A stretch of 64,000 bases of DNA from Flavobacteriaceae bacterium (GTDB lineage: Bacteria; Bacteroidota; Bacteroidia; Flavobacteriales; Flavobacteriaceae): positions 1 to 64,000 of the forward strand of contig JABGUL010000033.1 of the NCBI GenBank assembly GCA_018646605.1, read 5' to 3'. This document shows positions 9,276 to 17,712 of this stretch, piece after piece. Position 1 is the stretch's first letter, and each line of letters begins with the position of its first letter. A model generated the notes under the pieces. The model was not told the origin of the DNA and made no database searches. It saw only the letters and a list, made by a program, of their open reading frames with translations. The position numbers were made by a program, and so were the translations under genes.

Positions 9276-9306
9276 ATTATGTTGATGTTTATTTCAAAAT
9301 AAGGTT

Positions 9307-9314
9307 CAAATATA
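9307..9314 (-). promoter_or_regulatory. -7 box upstream of the GH3 gene
   Basis: The minus strand reads TATATTTG, a full match to the Bacteroidota -7 consensus TAnnTTTG, 31 bases before the GH3 start codon. No clear TTG element is seen at the expected -33 distance. Confidence 0.4.
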
Positions 9315-9376
9315 AAGAATACTATATGAGTATCTATTTTTAAATATATATCAATATTTAAAGTTTTCCGAGTCTT

Positions 9377-9621
9377 ATTTTTTCCTTTGAAACAAATGAC
9401 CTTGCACAATTTTTATGGCTGCCGACCGAACCAATAATCGTATTGCATATTATTTACTTCGAGCAAAAGAAAGTTTACTGTTTTTAATTGAAAACTTTAC
9501 TAAAGTTGCTCATGAAGAAGGTAAAAAGGTGAGTGTTTGCAGTGAACTTGCATCAGATGAGAAATACCTATCAACTTTCATTAGAATTGGTATTGACTCA
9601 TTTAGTCACTTTCTCAATTAA
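9377..9621 (+). pseudogene. Frameshifted fragment of PTS enzyme I (phosphoenolpyruvate-protein phosphotransferase)
   Basis: Bases 9377-9412 read LIFSFETNDLAQF, and the frame then shifts to MAADRTNNRIAYYLL at 9415. Continuing residues are AAHE-like (VAHEEGKKV), SVCSELASDE and GIDSFSHFL. This is the PEP-binding end of enzyme I, where intact proteins read FSIGTNDLTQY, then AADR, VCGEMAGD and GVDELS. Roughly the first 450 residues are missing, one frameshift is visible, and the end runs into the opposite-strand isomerase gene. It is a dead fragment; no other PTS gene is in the window. Confidence 0.75.
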
Positions 9622-10515
9622 ATTTTTCGTGAGTTTTACTCCTTGATTTCTTGAAATGTCATTGCCAAAAAATTCAACACCAGCAAATTCAAAATGAGGT
9701 GCTTTTTTGAGAATATCAAACATTTTTTTATAATCCGTAGTGATTTCTTCTCCGGCAACTGTAAATTCAGATGACTTCGCGCTTACTGCCCGTATATAAG
9801 GAGCAAGCAACTCGATTCCTTTGTAAGGGTCTGGGTAAAATGTATCGGGATTTCGTTCTAAAGTCCAATTTGTAAAATCTCCTAACACTCCCACATTTTT
9901 TTTATTCACTCCTTCCATAAGGGCAATCATCCATTCAGGATCTGAAGAATAACCATTGTGATTTTCAATCAGTAAATCGATATTTTTCGAAGCGGCATAA
10001 GCTCCCAATTCATTGACCCCTTCAAGGGCATAATTAAGTTTTTCTTTGTGTGGAACTGTGATGGATTCTCCACACACATTGCGCATTGCCTTACAATCTA
10101 GTGCCGAAGCAATATCTACCCAATATTTATATGTTTCTATAGCTTTTTTTCTTTTTTTTGAATCAGCATCTCCAATGTCACCAACCCCTCCTGTAAGCAT
10201 TACAGCACTTTTTACACCAGCAGATTTCATGTTATTTATCATTTTTTGAAGATGGGTTTCATTGATGTTTGGGGGAAAGTGAAACATTTCATGATCGATA
10301 TAGTCAAAACCCAAGGACTTAGCAACTGCAGGATAGTCAAAAACATCAATTCCAAGTGGGTCATCACCACCATATCCGGTTCGCATCAAAGACCAAGGGG
10401 TGATCGTTATTTTGATGTTTTTTTGAAAATGAATTGGGTTTTTATCAAAACTATATAGACCAGCAATTCCTAGAGTTCCTGCAACACTGGTAGTAATAAA
10501 ATTTCTTCTTTTCAT
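9598..10515 (-). CDS. Tat-exported sugar phosphate isomerase/epimerase-like protein
   Basis: A 305-residue xylose-isomerase-like TIM-barrel protein. It begins with a twin-arginine leader (KRRNFI, then a hydrophobic stretch to about residue 25), as many Bacteroidota members of this family do. Barrel features include SLGFDYIDHEMF, the IENHNGYSSDPEW strand with a likely metal-binding Glu, and the FAGVEFFG end. The exact sugar is unknown. It lies between the GH3 and CotH genes on the same strand. The family also includes 3-ketoglycoside-cleaving members, a possible role here but only a guess. Confidence 0.7.
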   Translation of the reverse strand: MKRRNFITTSVAGTLGIAGLYSFDKNPIHFQKNIKITITPWSLMRTGYGGDDPLGIDVFDYPAVAKSLGFDYIDHEMFHFPPNINETHLQKMINNMKSAGVKSAVMLTGGVGDIGDADSKKRKKAIETYKYWVDIASALDCKAMRNVCGESITVPHKEKLNYALEGVNELGAYAASKNIDLLIENHNGYSSDPEWMIALMEGVNKKNVGVLGDFTNWTLERNPDTFYPDPYKGIELLAPYIRAVSAKSSEFTVAGEEITTDYKKMFDILKKAPHFEFAGVEFFGNDISRNQGVKLTKNLIEKVTK

Positions 10516-10587
10516 TTGGTTTCATGTCTTAATTTTAAATGTAATTAAATTGGACCAAAATAACAAAAGACTTTACGGATCAATTTT

Positions 10588-11940
10588 TCACAAAGTGTTT
10601 ATCGATTCATCTAGCCATGCTAATCGTTCTGTTATCCAATCTTGTAGATAATTAATTTCACTGATATAACTGTCGCCAATATAGGCATTGGGCCAAATGT
10701 ATTTCCCTAAAATGGGCCATTTTCCAAAATTACGATCGATTGTGTTTTTTGTCTGTAAATTAGATTTAAGCTCTTCCAATCTTGACAGAACAGTTTGGGT
10801 AGATAAAATATCCGAACGGAGGACATTCCATCTTTGTTGTAATGCAATTACAAATTGGGGATCTTCTAGAAAACGATTCCACCAAAAAGGAACTAACCAA
10901 AAGTCATTTGGACATATAGCATTGAAATTATGTGCCCAGCCACTAGTTGAATTTCCATCGCAATAATCAACATTTCCAAAAGCAATATTGAAATCCCAAA
11001 TTGGTCCCATCTTTAATTTTTCACCCTTATCCTTGTGCATAAAAGTGCTAAGTCTAAATCCATCTGGATTTTTGGAGATTTCATTGAGTATAAAAAAATC
11101 AATAAAACTATCAACATCAATATATTGTCTGTAGCCAAGTTCATCACTGGTAAAATCCTCCGATGATAGGGTTGTTTCAAAAGAGTGAATGTAGTTTTGG
11201 ATGTATTGTTTTTGAACTGTGTTGATGTCATCTGAATCAGGATATTCATATAAAAAAGAAATACCTGGAGTTTCTGTTGGAATACCTTCTGTGTTGTATT
11301 GGGAGCCAAAGGCGATACTTTCATCATACCAATCCCCATCACCAGTTGGCTTGTCTATTTTTAAAATATATCCTCCTGTAATATCTTCTTCTTTATTTTT
11401 ACTGATGTCCACACGGTTTTTATCACGCTTTATTTTTTCCATCAATACATAGGTGCCCAAAAAAACTTCGTTTATTTCTAATTCATAAAAAGCAGTTCGA
11501 CTTGCGTATTGCCCCATCTTATTTGATAGCTCATAGATTAACACATTTCTTAGAAGTGATTTATCACTGTAGGGACCATATAAGATCCAGTCTTCTTCCT
11601 CAGGAAAACCAGCTAATTCTACATTTAAATCTTCTCCGTTTTCATCCCAGGTTTCAAAACCGTAAGATTTTTTATCAAACATTTGTGAGCTAGAGCCTCG
11701 TATTTCAATTCCAATTTGGTGTGCCTCAATAACTACATCATCTTCAAGAATATCAAAACTTCCGGCAATTTTAGGTTCATCAACAATAGGATTACCTCTA
11801 GTGTTAATTCGAATGAGTGGAAGAGTAGATCCCTCAATCACCTCAGGTTCTTCAGTTTCAACTGATGTTGTTTCTGAAATCTCTTTAGAGCAACTACTTA
11901 TCACAAAAAAAAGAAAAACAGTTTTAATAAAGTGAGACAT
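10588..11940 (-). CDS. CotH kinase-family lipoprotein
   Basis: A 450-residue exported protein with a lipoprotein signal (FVISSC, Cys17). The CotH fold is recognisable from IEIRGSSSQMFDKKSYGFE, the DWILYGPYSDKSLLRN stretch, GTYVLMEKIKRDKNRVDI, and the late GPIWDFNIAFGN segment. CotH proteins are atypical kinases; Bacillus CotH phosphorylates spore-coat proteins. In Bacteroidota they are surface lipoproteins of unknown substrate, often beside glycan-degradation genes. It is 14 bases downstream of the esterase gene, so the two probably share a transcript. Confidence 0.8.
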   Translation of the reverse strand: MSHFIKTVFLFFVISSCSKEISETTSVETEEPEVIEGSTLPLIRINTRGNPIVDEPKIAGSFDILEDDVVIEAHQIGIEIRGSSSQMFDKKSYGFETWDENGEDLNVELAGFPEEEDWILYGPYSDKSLLRNVLIYELSNKMGQYASRTAFYELEINEVFLGTYVLMEKIKRDKNRVDISKNKEEDITGGYILKIDKPTGDGDWYDESIAFGSQYNTEGIPTETPGISFLYEYPDSDDINTVQKQYIQNYIHSFETTLSSEDFTSDELGYRQYIDVDSFIDFFILNEISKNPDGFRLSTFMHKDKGEKLKMGPIWDFNIAFGNVDYCDGNSTSGWAHNFNAICPNDFWLVPFWWNRFLEDPQFVIALQQRWNVLRSDILSTQTVLSRLEELKSNLQTKNTIDRNFGKWPILGKYIWPNAYIGDSYISEINYLQDWITERLAWLDESINTL

Positions 11941-11954
11941 AAATTAAATGTATA

Positions 11955-12818
11955 TTACTGGTGAAATCCTTTAGAAATAAATGCTAGAACAGAAGGTAGG
12001 GCGGATCGCCAGTAATCCCATGAGTGATCTCCATCACGAATTCTAAATTCATGTTTTATTTCTTTTTCGCGCATTTTGAGATGCATTAAACTATTTGCCT
12101 CATATAAAAAATCATCATCTCCACAATCAATATACCATCGTACTGAGTTGAGGTCTTTTTTAGACATTTTATCGACTAATTTTAATGGATTGTTTCTTAA
12201 TGAATAGAGGTCAAATCCTTTTTGATTAATTTCTTTTTTTGAAAATCCCACATAAGGAAAGTTTTTCATTTCTTCCAGAGATTGAGGTCCCAAGGAAGCA
12301 CTTAGTGGTGCAGCTGAGGAAAATAAATCAGGACGATGCATCGCATACAGGAAGGTTCCTCCTCCACCCATGGATAATCCAGCTACTGCTCTATATCGTT
12401 TATTCTTTTTAATTCTAAAACGTTCTTCAGCATGGGGCATCAGTTCGTTGAAAAAGAAATCTTCATAGTTCCATTTTCCATTTATAGCATTCGTGTATCC
12501 TGGCAAGCCAGAATCAGCATCGGGCATGATAATGATCATTGCCGTTGCACTGCCATCATTGATTGCTTTATCTGCAATGTGCAATACTTCTCCAAATTGA
12601 ACCCATCCTGTATGGTCATCTGTATAGCCATGAAGTAAATATAAAACAGGATAACTTCTACTTGAGTGATCGTAGTCTGGAGGAAGATAAACAGCAAAAT
12701 TTCGTTCACCTTTTAAAATCTTACTGTCTAGCGTTAAGTGATCCATCACTTTTCCATATTGCCCCATTGTTGAGGTAAATACCATGAATAAGGTTAAAAG
12801 GTAGATTGTATTTTTCAT
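11955..12818 (-). CDS. Exported esterase, alpha/beta hydrolase (esterase D / feruloyl esterase type)
   Basis: A 287-residue enzyme with a signal peptide (cleavage near TMGQ, residue 20). The catalytic triad is visible as Ser149 in AGLSMGG, an acidic residue in DCGDDDF (about 231-236), and His265 in DGDHSWDYW. YLLHGYTDDHTGW near residue 60 is the oxyanion-hole strand. The family includes feruloyl and acetyl-xylan esterases and S-formylglutathione hydrolase-like proteins; export favours de-esterification of glycans. It is transcribed leftward ahead of CotH and is divergent from the M20 hydrolase across a palindrome. Confidence 0.8.
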   Translation of the reverse strand: MKNTIYLLTLFMVFTSTMGQYGKVMDHLTLDSKILKGERNFAVYLPPDYDHSSRSYPVLYLLHGYTDDHTGWVQFGEVLHIADKAINDGSATAMIIIMPDADSGLPGYTNAINGKWNYEDFFFNELMPHAEERFRIKKNKRYRAVAGLSMGGGGTFLYAMHRPDLFSSAAPLSASLGPQSLEEMKNFPYVGFSKKEINQKGFDLYSLRNNPLKLVDKMSKKDLNSVRWYIDCGDDDFLYEANSLMHLKMREKEIKHEFRIRDGDHSWDYWRSALPSVLAFISKGFHQ

Positions 12819-12904
12819 TGTCTAATTAAATAAGTTTATTGTGAAATTACAAAAAAACAGAGTAGCTATAAGATGAAATAAATTTTTATTGAGAATATAT
12901 CATT

Positions 12905-12918
12905 CTGTTCAAGAACAG
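12905..12918. promoter_or_regulatory. Inverted repeat CTGTTC-AA-GAACAG between divergent genes
   Basis: Six-base arms at 12905-12910 and 12913-12918 are exact complements around AA. The site lies in the 154-base gap between the leftward esterase and rightward M20 gene, 55-68 bases before the latter's start. That is a reasonable place for a dimeric repressor operator. The cognate regulator is not identified. Confidence 0.35.
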
Positions 12919-12972
12919 TCAATCATTTATTTTACTATCTTAAATTTTTTAAATTTCAACGATCAGTAGACC

Positions 12973-14298
12973 ATGAATTTCGGACTAAATTCCTTTAAAT
13001 ATTTACCCATAATTTTAGTATCATTTCTATTCATTTTTCCACTATCATTATGGACACAGGAAACTACCCTCAAGATAGATAGCGAGCGACTTGAGTTACA
13101 GCTCAAAAGGCTCTCTCTTTTTGGGATTAATGAGGCAGGAGGAAATGACCGTGTTGCTTATAGTGATCATGATATTGATGCACGCGCTCATTTATCAGAC
13201 TATCTGAATGGGCTTGGTCTTGATGTTTCTGTGGATGCAGCTGGAAATTTAATTGCACGAAGAGCAGGAAAAAATCCTGCACTAAAGCCAATTGCTTTTG
13301 GTTCTCACATTGATGCTGTTCCCAATGGGGGACATTACGATGGGGATGTTGGGGTTATTGGGGCAATTGAAGTTTTGGAAACGCTAGTTGAAAATGAGGT
13401 GTGGACAGAACATCCTTTAGAGCTTATCATTTTCTCAAATGAAGAAGGAGCAATTTTTGGATCTCGTGCCATCGCTGGTAAAATTGATGAAGCCACACTA
13501 GCAGGGAAAACGGCCTCTGGCTATACCAATGGTGAGGGTATATTGAGACTTGGGGGAAACCCGGAAAAGGTGATGGGAGTAGAACGCTCTAAAGAAGACT
13601 TACACGCCTTTTTAGAATTACATATAGAACAGGGAAATATTTTACATAAAAACAAACTAGATATTGGAGTGGTAGAAGGCATTGTTGGACTCAAGTGGTG
13701 GGATGTAGAAATTACAGGTAAAACCAATCATGCTGGAACTACCCCCATGAATGATCGACAGGATGCTATGATGGCAGCGGCACATTTTGTTTTAGCTGTA
13801 AATGATATTGTTACCCAAATGGAGGGAGCTCAAGTGGGTACGGTAGGTAGAATTCAAGCGTTTCCAGGGGCACCTAATGTAATTCCAGGCAAAGTAATCG
13901 CTAGTTTAGAATTGAGAGACTTAGATGCTGAAAAAATCGCATTGCTATTCAATCAAATATCAAAAGAGGCAATAGCTATTGGAGAGGCAACAGAAACAAA
14001 TTTCAGCTTTATTCCAATAGATGCTACTGCAGCTCCAGCACTCACTGATTTGAGAGTTCAAGAAATCATAAGAAAAAATGCAATCCAGTTGGGTTATACC
14101 CATAAAACATTACCTAGTGGAGCAGGTCACGACGCACAAGACATGGCTGTAATTACCCCAACAGGGATGATTTTTGTCCCGAGTGTTGGTGGAATTAGTC
14201 ATGCACCGGATGAATATTCATCTCCTGAAGCCATCGCGAAAGGAGTCAATGTTTTACTATTAAGTATTCTTTCTCTTGACAGCACTGATTTTAATTAA
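12973..14298 (+). CDS. Exported M20-family amidohydrolase (allantoate / N-carbamoyl-amino-acid hydrolase type)
   Basis: A 441-residue binuclear zinc hydrolase. Metal ligands are visible as His112 in GSHIDAVP, Asp123 in GGHYDGDVG, Glu157/Glu158 in SNEEG, a His in ELHIEQG, and a His in ISHAPDEY near the C-terminus. The lid domain lies between about 230 and 350. The overall pattern is that of AllC/HyuC enzymes, which cut N-carbamoyl or ureido groups. Unlike the usual cytosolic members it starts with a hydrophobic leader to about residue 28 (LSLWTQ), so it is probably periplasmic. It is nine bases ahead of the EEP gene. Confidence 0.8.
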   Translation: MNFGLNSFKYLPIILVSFLFIFPLSLWTQETTLKIDSERLELQLKRLSLFGINEAGGNDRVAYSDHDIDARAHLSDYLNGLGLDVSVDAAGNLIARRAGKNPALKPIAFGSHIDAVPNGGHYDGDVGVIGAIEVLETLVENEVWTEHPLELIIFSNEEGAIFGSRAIAGKIDEATLAGKTASGYTNGEGILRLGGNPEKVMGVERSKEDLHAFLELHIEQGNILHKNKLDIGVVEGIVGLKWWDVEITGKTNHAGTTPMNDRQDAMMAAAHFVLAVNDIVTQMEGAQVGTVGRIQAFPGAPNVIPGKVIASLELRDLDAEKIALLFNQISKEAIAIGEATETNFSFIPIDATAAPALTDLRVQEIIRKNAIQLGYTHKTLPSGAGHDAQDMAVITPTGMIFVPSVGGISHAPDEYSSPEAIAKGVNVLLLSILSLDSTDFN

Positions 14299-14307
14299 TT
14301 TACCCTC

Positions 14308-15144
14308 ATGAAAGTACTATACTTCGTATTTTATTTATTCAGTTTATTGGTAATCAAAAATAGACCAGAAGAAATCACCGTAATATCCTACAACATCAGA
14401 TATGACAATCCCGATGACGGAGAAAATCAATGGAGTCTAAGAAAAGAAAAGGTCGCAAGTTATCTTAGAGAAACACAACCAGATATTGTGGGGATGCAAG
14501 AAGTATTGCATCATCAATTAGAGTATTTAAATGATGTATTAGACAAGTTCTCATATGTTGGAGTGGGCAGAGATGATGGTAAGACTAAAGGAGAATATAG
14601 TCCTATTCTTTATAATTCTATGAATTTAAAGGTAGAAGAAAGTAACACTTTCTGGCTATCCGAAACACCAGAAGAAATATCAGTTGGGTGGGATGCTGCT
14701 TTAGAGCGTATCTGTACTTATGCTCGATTTAAAGACCTTACGTCAGGAAAACAGTTCTGGGTTTTCAATACCCACTTTGACCACATAGGAGAATTGGCTC
14801 GAGCAGCGTCTGCACGTTTGATTTTAAGGAAAATTGAGAAATTGAACAAGATGAATATTCCAGTGGTTATTACAGGCGATTTTAATCTAACCCCCGATAC
14901 AGAGCCAATTAAAATCTTGCAAAATTCTTTTGAAGATGTACTGAAGGATAGAGCACCTTCAGAAAAAAATTATGGAACCTTTACCGGCTTTAAAAAAGGG
15001 GAAACAGGATTAAGAAGAATTGATTATATATTTAACAAAGGATTTCAGCTTGAAACTGCTGATCATATATGGGTGAAAACTGCTAAAGGAGGTTGGGCCT
15101 CCGATCATCATCCTGTTCAAGCTACTTTTTTATTTAAAAATTGA
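14308..15144 (+). CDS. Endonuclease/exonuclease/phosphatase-family exported protein
   Basis: A 278-residue EEP-fold metal-dependent phosphoesterase. Signature pieces in order: SYNIRYDN (metal-binding Asn), GMQEVLHHQ (catalytic Glu), FNTHFDH, ITGDFNLTPD (Asp/Asn) and WASDHHPVQATF (final Asp-His). The family cuts phosphodiester bonds in nucleic acids, sphingomyelin or phosphoinositides. The N-terminal hydrophobic stretch suggests export, and this Bacteroidota subgroup commonly neighbours carbohydrate genes. It follows the M20 gene closely and is probably in its operon. Substrate unknown. Confidence 0.8.
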   Translation: MKVLYFVFYLFSLLVIKNRPEEITVISYNIRYDNPDDGENQWSLRKEKVASYLRETQPDIVGMQEVLHHQLEYLNDVLDKFSYVGVGRDDGKTKGEYSPILYNSMNLKVEESNTFWLSETPEEISVGWDAALERICTYARFKDLTSGKQFWVFNTHFDHIGELARAASARLILRKIEKLNKMNIPVVITGDFNLTPDTEPIKILQNSFEDVLKDRAPSEKNYGTFTGFKKGETGLRRIDYIFNKGFQLETADHIWVKTAKGGWASDHHPVQATFLFKN

Positions 15145-15204
15145 AATTTATCTCTATTTGAATTACTTCTTTCTTATATTCGTTTTGAACTAAAACAATA
15201 CAAC

Positions 15205-15741
15205 ATGAAAAATTTAATCGTATTATCCCTTATGCTACTTGTATCATTGGGAACCGTTCAATCACAAGAGTTTAGAGGCCTCGACAAAAGTCCTCTAGAT
15301 ATGATTGAATATCCTTCTAGCAATCAAGAACCTAATAAACTAGCGCGTGTTTTGTACAGCCGACCTCAATTGAATGGGCGAGACGTTAATACTTTAGTGC
15401 CAGAAGGAAAAATTTGGAGAATGGGTGCAAACGAATCCACCGAGTTAACACTTTATGTTCCTATGAAAATAGGTGGATCAACTATTGATGCAGGGTCGTA
15501 CACACTTTATGCCATTCCAAATGGTGAACAAATGACTGTTATTGTAAATAAAGCAATACATGTTTGGGGAGCTTATTCATATGATCAGGAAATGGATGTG
15601 GTTCGTGTAAATGTACCAGTCTCTGAAAGTGAAGATTTGCTGGAAGCTTTTTCGATGGCATTTGAAGGAGTTGATGATGGAGTTCACTTGCATATGGGGT
15701 GGGGAAATTATCGAGTAAAAGTAGCTTTGATAAAAGCCTAA
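15205..15741 (+). CDS. DUF2911 exported protein
   Basis: A 178-residue protein with a signal peptide (cleavage near VQSQ, residue 21). It matches the DUF2911 family by SPLDMIEYP, ARVLYSRPQLNGR, GKIWRMGANESTE, the DAGSYTLYAIP core and the closing WGNYRVKV strand. Function is unknown; the fold is a secreted beta-sandwich common in Bacteroidota. It sits 60 bases after the EEP gene and is followed by a strong terminator that separates it from the opposing sialidase. Confidence 0.8.
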   Translation: MKNLIVLSLMLLVSLGTVQSQEFRGLDKSPLDMIEYPSSNQEPNKLARVLYSRPQLNGRDVNTLVPEGKIWRMGANESTELTLYVPMKIGGSTIDAGSYTLYAIPNGEQMTVIVNKAIHVWGAYSYDQEMDVVRVNVPVSESEDLLEAFSMAFEGVDDGVHLHMGWGNYRVKVALIKA

Positions 15742-15756
15742 TCTACAAAATTTATT

Positions 15757-15781
15757 CAAGCCCACTTCGGTGGGTTTTTTT
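15757..15781 (+). terminator. Rho-independent terminator after the DUF2911 gene
   Basis: CCCAC-TTCG-GTGGG (15761-15774) with a stable TTCG loop is followed by seven T residues. The stop codon of the opposing sialidase gene lies in the T-tract itself, so the two genes end back to back at this element. Confidence 0.85.
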
Positions 15782-16928
15782 ATGGAGTTTTTAGAAGTGA
15801 GTCTCCAGAAAGAATTTGAAAAGAAATACCTTCAGATCCCTTTTCATATAAAACGCCTAATGTATTGCTGTCTATTTGAACTAAGTCAGAATAGGAAGAA
15901 GCTCCTTCATGAATAAGTTTAGAATAGGTCCAATTTTGTCCTTGATCTAAACTAATTTTAAGGGTCATTTTTTCTCTCTTTTCTCTACTATTGGGTCCAG
16001 AAAATAGTAATAAGGTGTCTTGATCTTTTATGAATTGAAGTAAACTTGATTGACAGACTGGTGAAATCAATTCAGCATCGAAATATGTTTTCTCCCAACT
16101 TGCCCCTCCATCTTTGCTGATAGCAATCAAACGTTCTTTTGTGTTTCCGTTTTGCTCGCGAATATTTAACATTAAATCTCCATTGGATAATTCTACACCA
16201 ATGGCTTCGTTGGATGAGGCTACCTCAACGTCTGGGCTTACTTTCCAGTTTAAACCATGGTCATCAGAATAAAAACCATAGGCTCTGTAATCGTTATATT
16301 TTTCCTGTGGAGGGCCTTGTGAGTGGTTTGCAGGAATATAAATACGTCCTTGAAATTTCCCTTTTTTAAATTGTAGTGCATGACCAGGTGTATTTGCATG
16401 CGTTCTCCAATCCATATCTGGATGTAAAGAGTTTGCATTAAAATGTACTTGTGATGTTATGTTGACTCCCTCCGACCAATTGATACCGTTGTCTTCACTT
16501 GTTTTATACCAAACCTCCCGCACTCCTTTCCCAAGTCGCATGTCATGTTCAGAAACAGTCCCTGTATTATAAAACAAAAATATTCGGCCATTAGGATAAT
16601 TGAGGTCATATTGATCTACCACTGGGGCAGGGTTCCCAGCTTGTAAATTTTTATAGGTTGCAATAATTTTTTGAGGGCTCCAATTTTTCCCGCCATCATT
16701 GCTTAGACGAAGAAGAATATCAACTTTTCCAAAATCACCACAGTCCAATTTTCTTCCTTCTGCAAATGCAAGTAACGTACCGTTAGAAGTATTGATTATT
16801 GCAGGAATGCGATAACATGCGTATTCTCCTGTTTTGTTTTCAAATAAAGTTAACGCATCAAAATTCTCAGCTTTTTCACATTGAATAGTTAAAAAGAGAA
16901 TAAGAATAGTTCCTGTAAAAACCCTCAT
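15780..16928 (-). CDS. Sialidase (GH33, BNR-repeat) lipoprotein
   Basis: A 382-residue exo-sialidase with a lipoprotein signal (FLTIQC, Cys17). The RIP motif is CYRIPAI with Arg40 of the carboxylate-binding triad. Asp-box repeats follow: SNDGGKNW, SEDNGINW, SDDHGLNW, SKDGGASW and SLDQGQNW. Near the C-terminus SYSDL could hold the nucleophilic Tyr and VLYEKG its Glu partner. It should release terminal sialic acid outside the cell. It is followed within four bases by the SGNH esterase on the same strand, transcribed ahead of it, and the pair could remove O-acyl and sialyl groups together. No sialic-acid catabolic genes are in the window. Confidence 0.88.
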   Translation of the reverse strand: MRVFTGTILILFLTIQCEKAENFDALTLFENKTGEYACYRIPAIINTSNGTLLAFAEGRKLDCGDFGKVDILLRLSNDGGKNWSPQKIIATYKNLQAGNPAPVVDQYDLNYPNGRIFLFYNTGTVSEHDMRLGKGVREVWYKTSEDNGINWSEGVNITSQVHFNANSLHPDMDWRTHANTPGHALQFKKGKFQGRIYIPANHSQGPPQEKYNDYRAYGFYSDDHGLNWKVSPDVEVASSNEAIGVELSNGDLMLNIREQNGNTKERLIAISKDGGASWEKTYFDAELISPVCQSSLLQFIKDQDTLLLFSGPNSREKREKMTLKISLDQGQNWTYSKLIHEGASSYSDLVQIDSNTLGVLYEKGSEGISFQILSGDSLLKTP

Positions 16929-16932
16929 GGCA

Positions 16933-17616
16933 TTATTTTAAAACACTATTTATAGCTTTTTCTACCATGGGTTCCATTACCTTATAGCCTTCTAAGGTTA
17001 AGTGAACTCCATCTGTAGTCAAGGCTGGAAGTATCCCATTATTTCCATCATCGAGGGCGCTGAAATAATCTAGATAATAGACCTGATTATTTTCTGCGTA
17101 GTCTTTTATCATAGCATTTAATTTGGGGATTTTAATGTTGGGTTCAAGCCCTGGTCTCCAAGAATAATCAAAAGCAGGAAGAACAGAACATAAAATTACT
17201 TTAAGCCCATTTGCTTTAGCAATTTCAGTCATGGATTTAATATTATCTAAAATCATTTCTAAAGAAGAAGGCCCAGTATTTCCAGCAACGTCATTTGTTC
17301 CTGCTAAAATTACAACAGCTGAAGCTTCAAGGTCAATCACATCAGCACGAAATCGCACTAACATTTGAGGGGTTGTTTGTCCGCTAATTCCACGATTAAT
17401 ATATGGCTTGCCCTCGAAAAATTCAGGATGCGTTTGAAGCCAACCAATCGTTATGGAATTTCCCATGAAAACAATACGTTGTTCCCCATCTGAGGGTTTG
17501 GCAAGTTTTGTGTTAGCTTCTTTAAATTTTCCAAAATCTGGCCAATCTTGTGCAGTAATTGGAGTTGTAAGAAGGCTAAAGAGTAAAAAAAGGGATAATA
17601 AATGCGTTCGTTTCAT
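16933..17616 (-). CDS. Exported SGNH/GDSL-family esterase
   Basis: A 227-residue enzyme with a signal peptide (cleavage near TAQD, residue 23). Block I is MGNSIT with nucleophile Ser54, block II has GISGQT (Gly), block III is AGTNDV with the oxyanion Asn, and block V is TTDGVHL with Asp202 and His205. Relatives include sialate and xylan O-acetylesterases. It is the first gene of a two-gene unit with the sialidase, which favours removal of acetyl groups from sialic acid or another glycan. The fragment at 6122 is a decayed member of the same superfamily. Confidence 0.85.
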   Translation of the reverse strand: MKRTHLLSLFLLFSLLTTPITAQDWPDFGKFKEANTKLAKPSDGEQRIVFMGNSITIGWLQTHPEFFEGKPYINRGISGQTTPQMLVRFRADVIDLEASAVVILAGTNDVAGNTGPSSLEMILDNIKSMTEIAKANGLKVILCSVLPAFDYSWRPGLEPNIKIPKLNAMIKDYAENNQVYYLDYFSALDDGNNGILPALTTDGVHLTLEGYKVMEPMVEKAINSVLK

Positions 17617-17626
17617 GAAAATTGAT

Positions 17627-17659
17627 TTTGAATAAAATTACTATTTTTTACTATCTTTA
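17627..17659 (+). promoter_or_regulatory. Candidate promoter of the fucosidase-sulfatase operon
   Basis: TTTG at 17627-17630 and TATCTTTA at 17652-17659 are 21 bases apart. The -7 box matches seven of eight consensus bases. It lies 54 bases before the first fucosidase start and overlaps the 5' end region of the opposing SGNH gene's leader. Confidence 0.4.
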
Positions 17660-17712
17660 AAAGAATAAATTTTTGACTTTTCAAAAATAAGATTGAATTT
17701 AAAAACAAGCCC

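Noticed and set aside
15757-15781. The strong hairpin as a bidirectional terminator
   Set aside because: Only the plus-strand side has a T-run; the minus-strand side lacks one, so it is listed for the plus strand alone.
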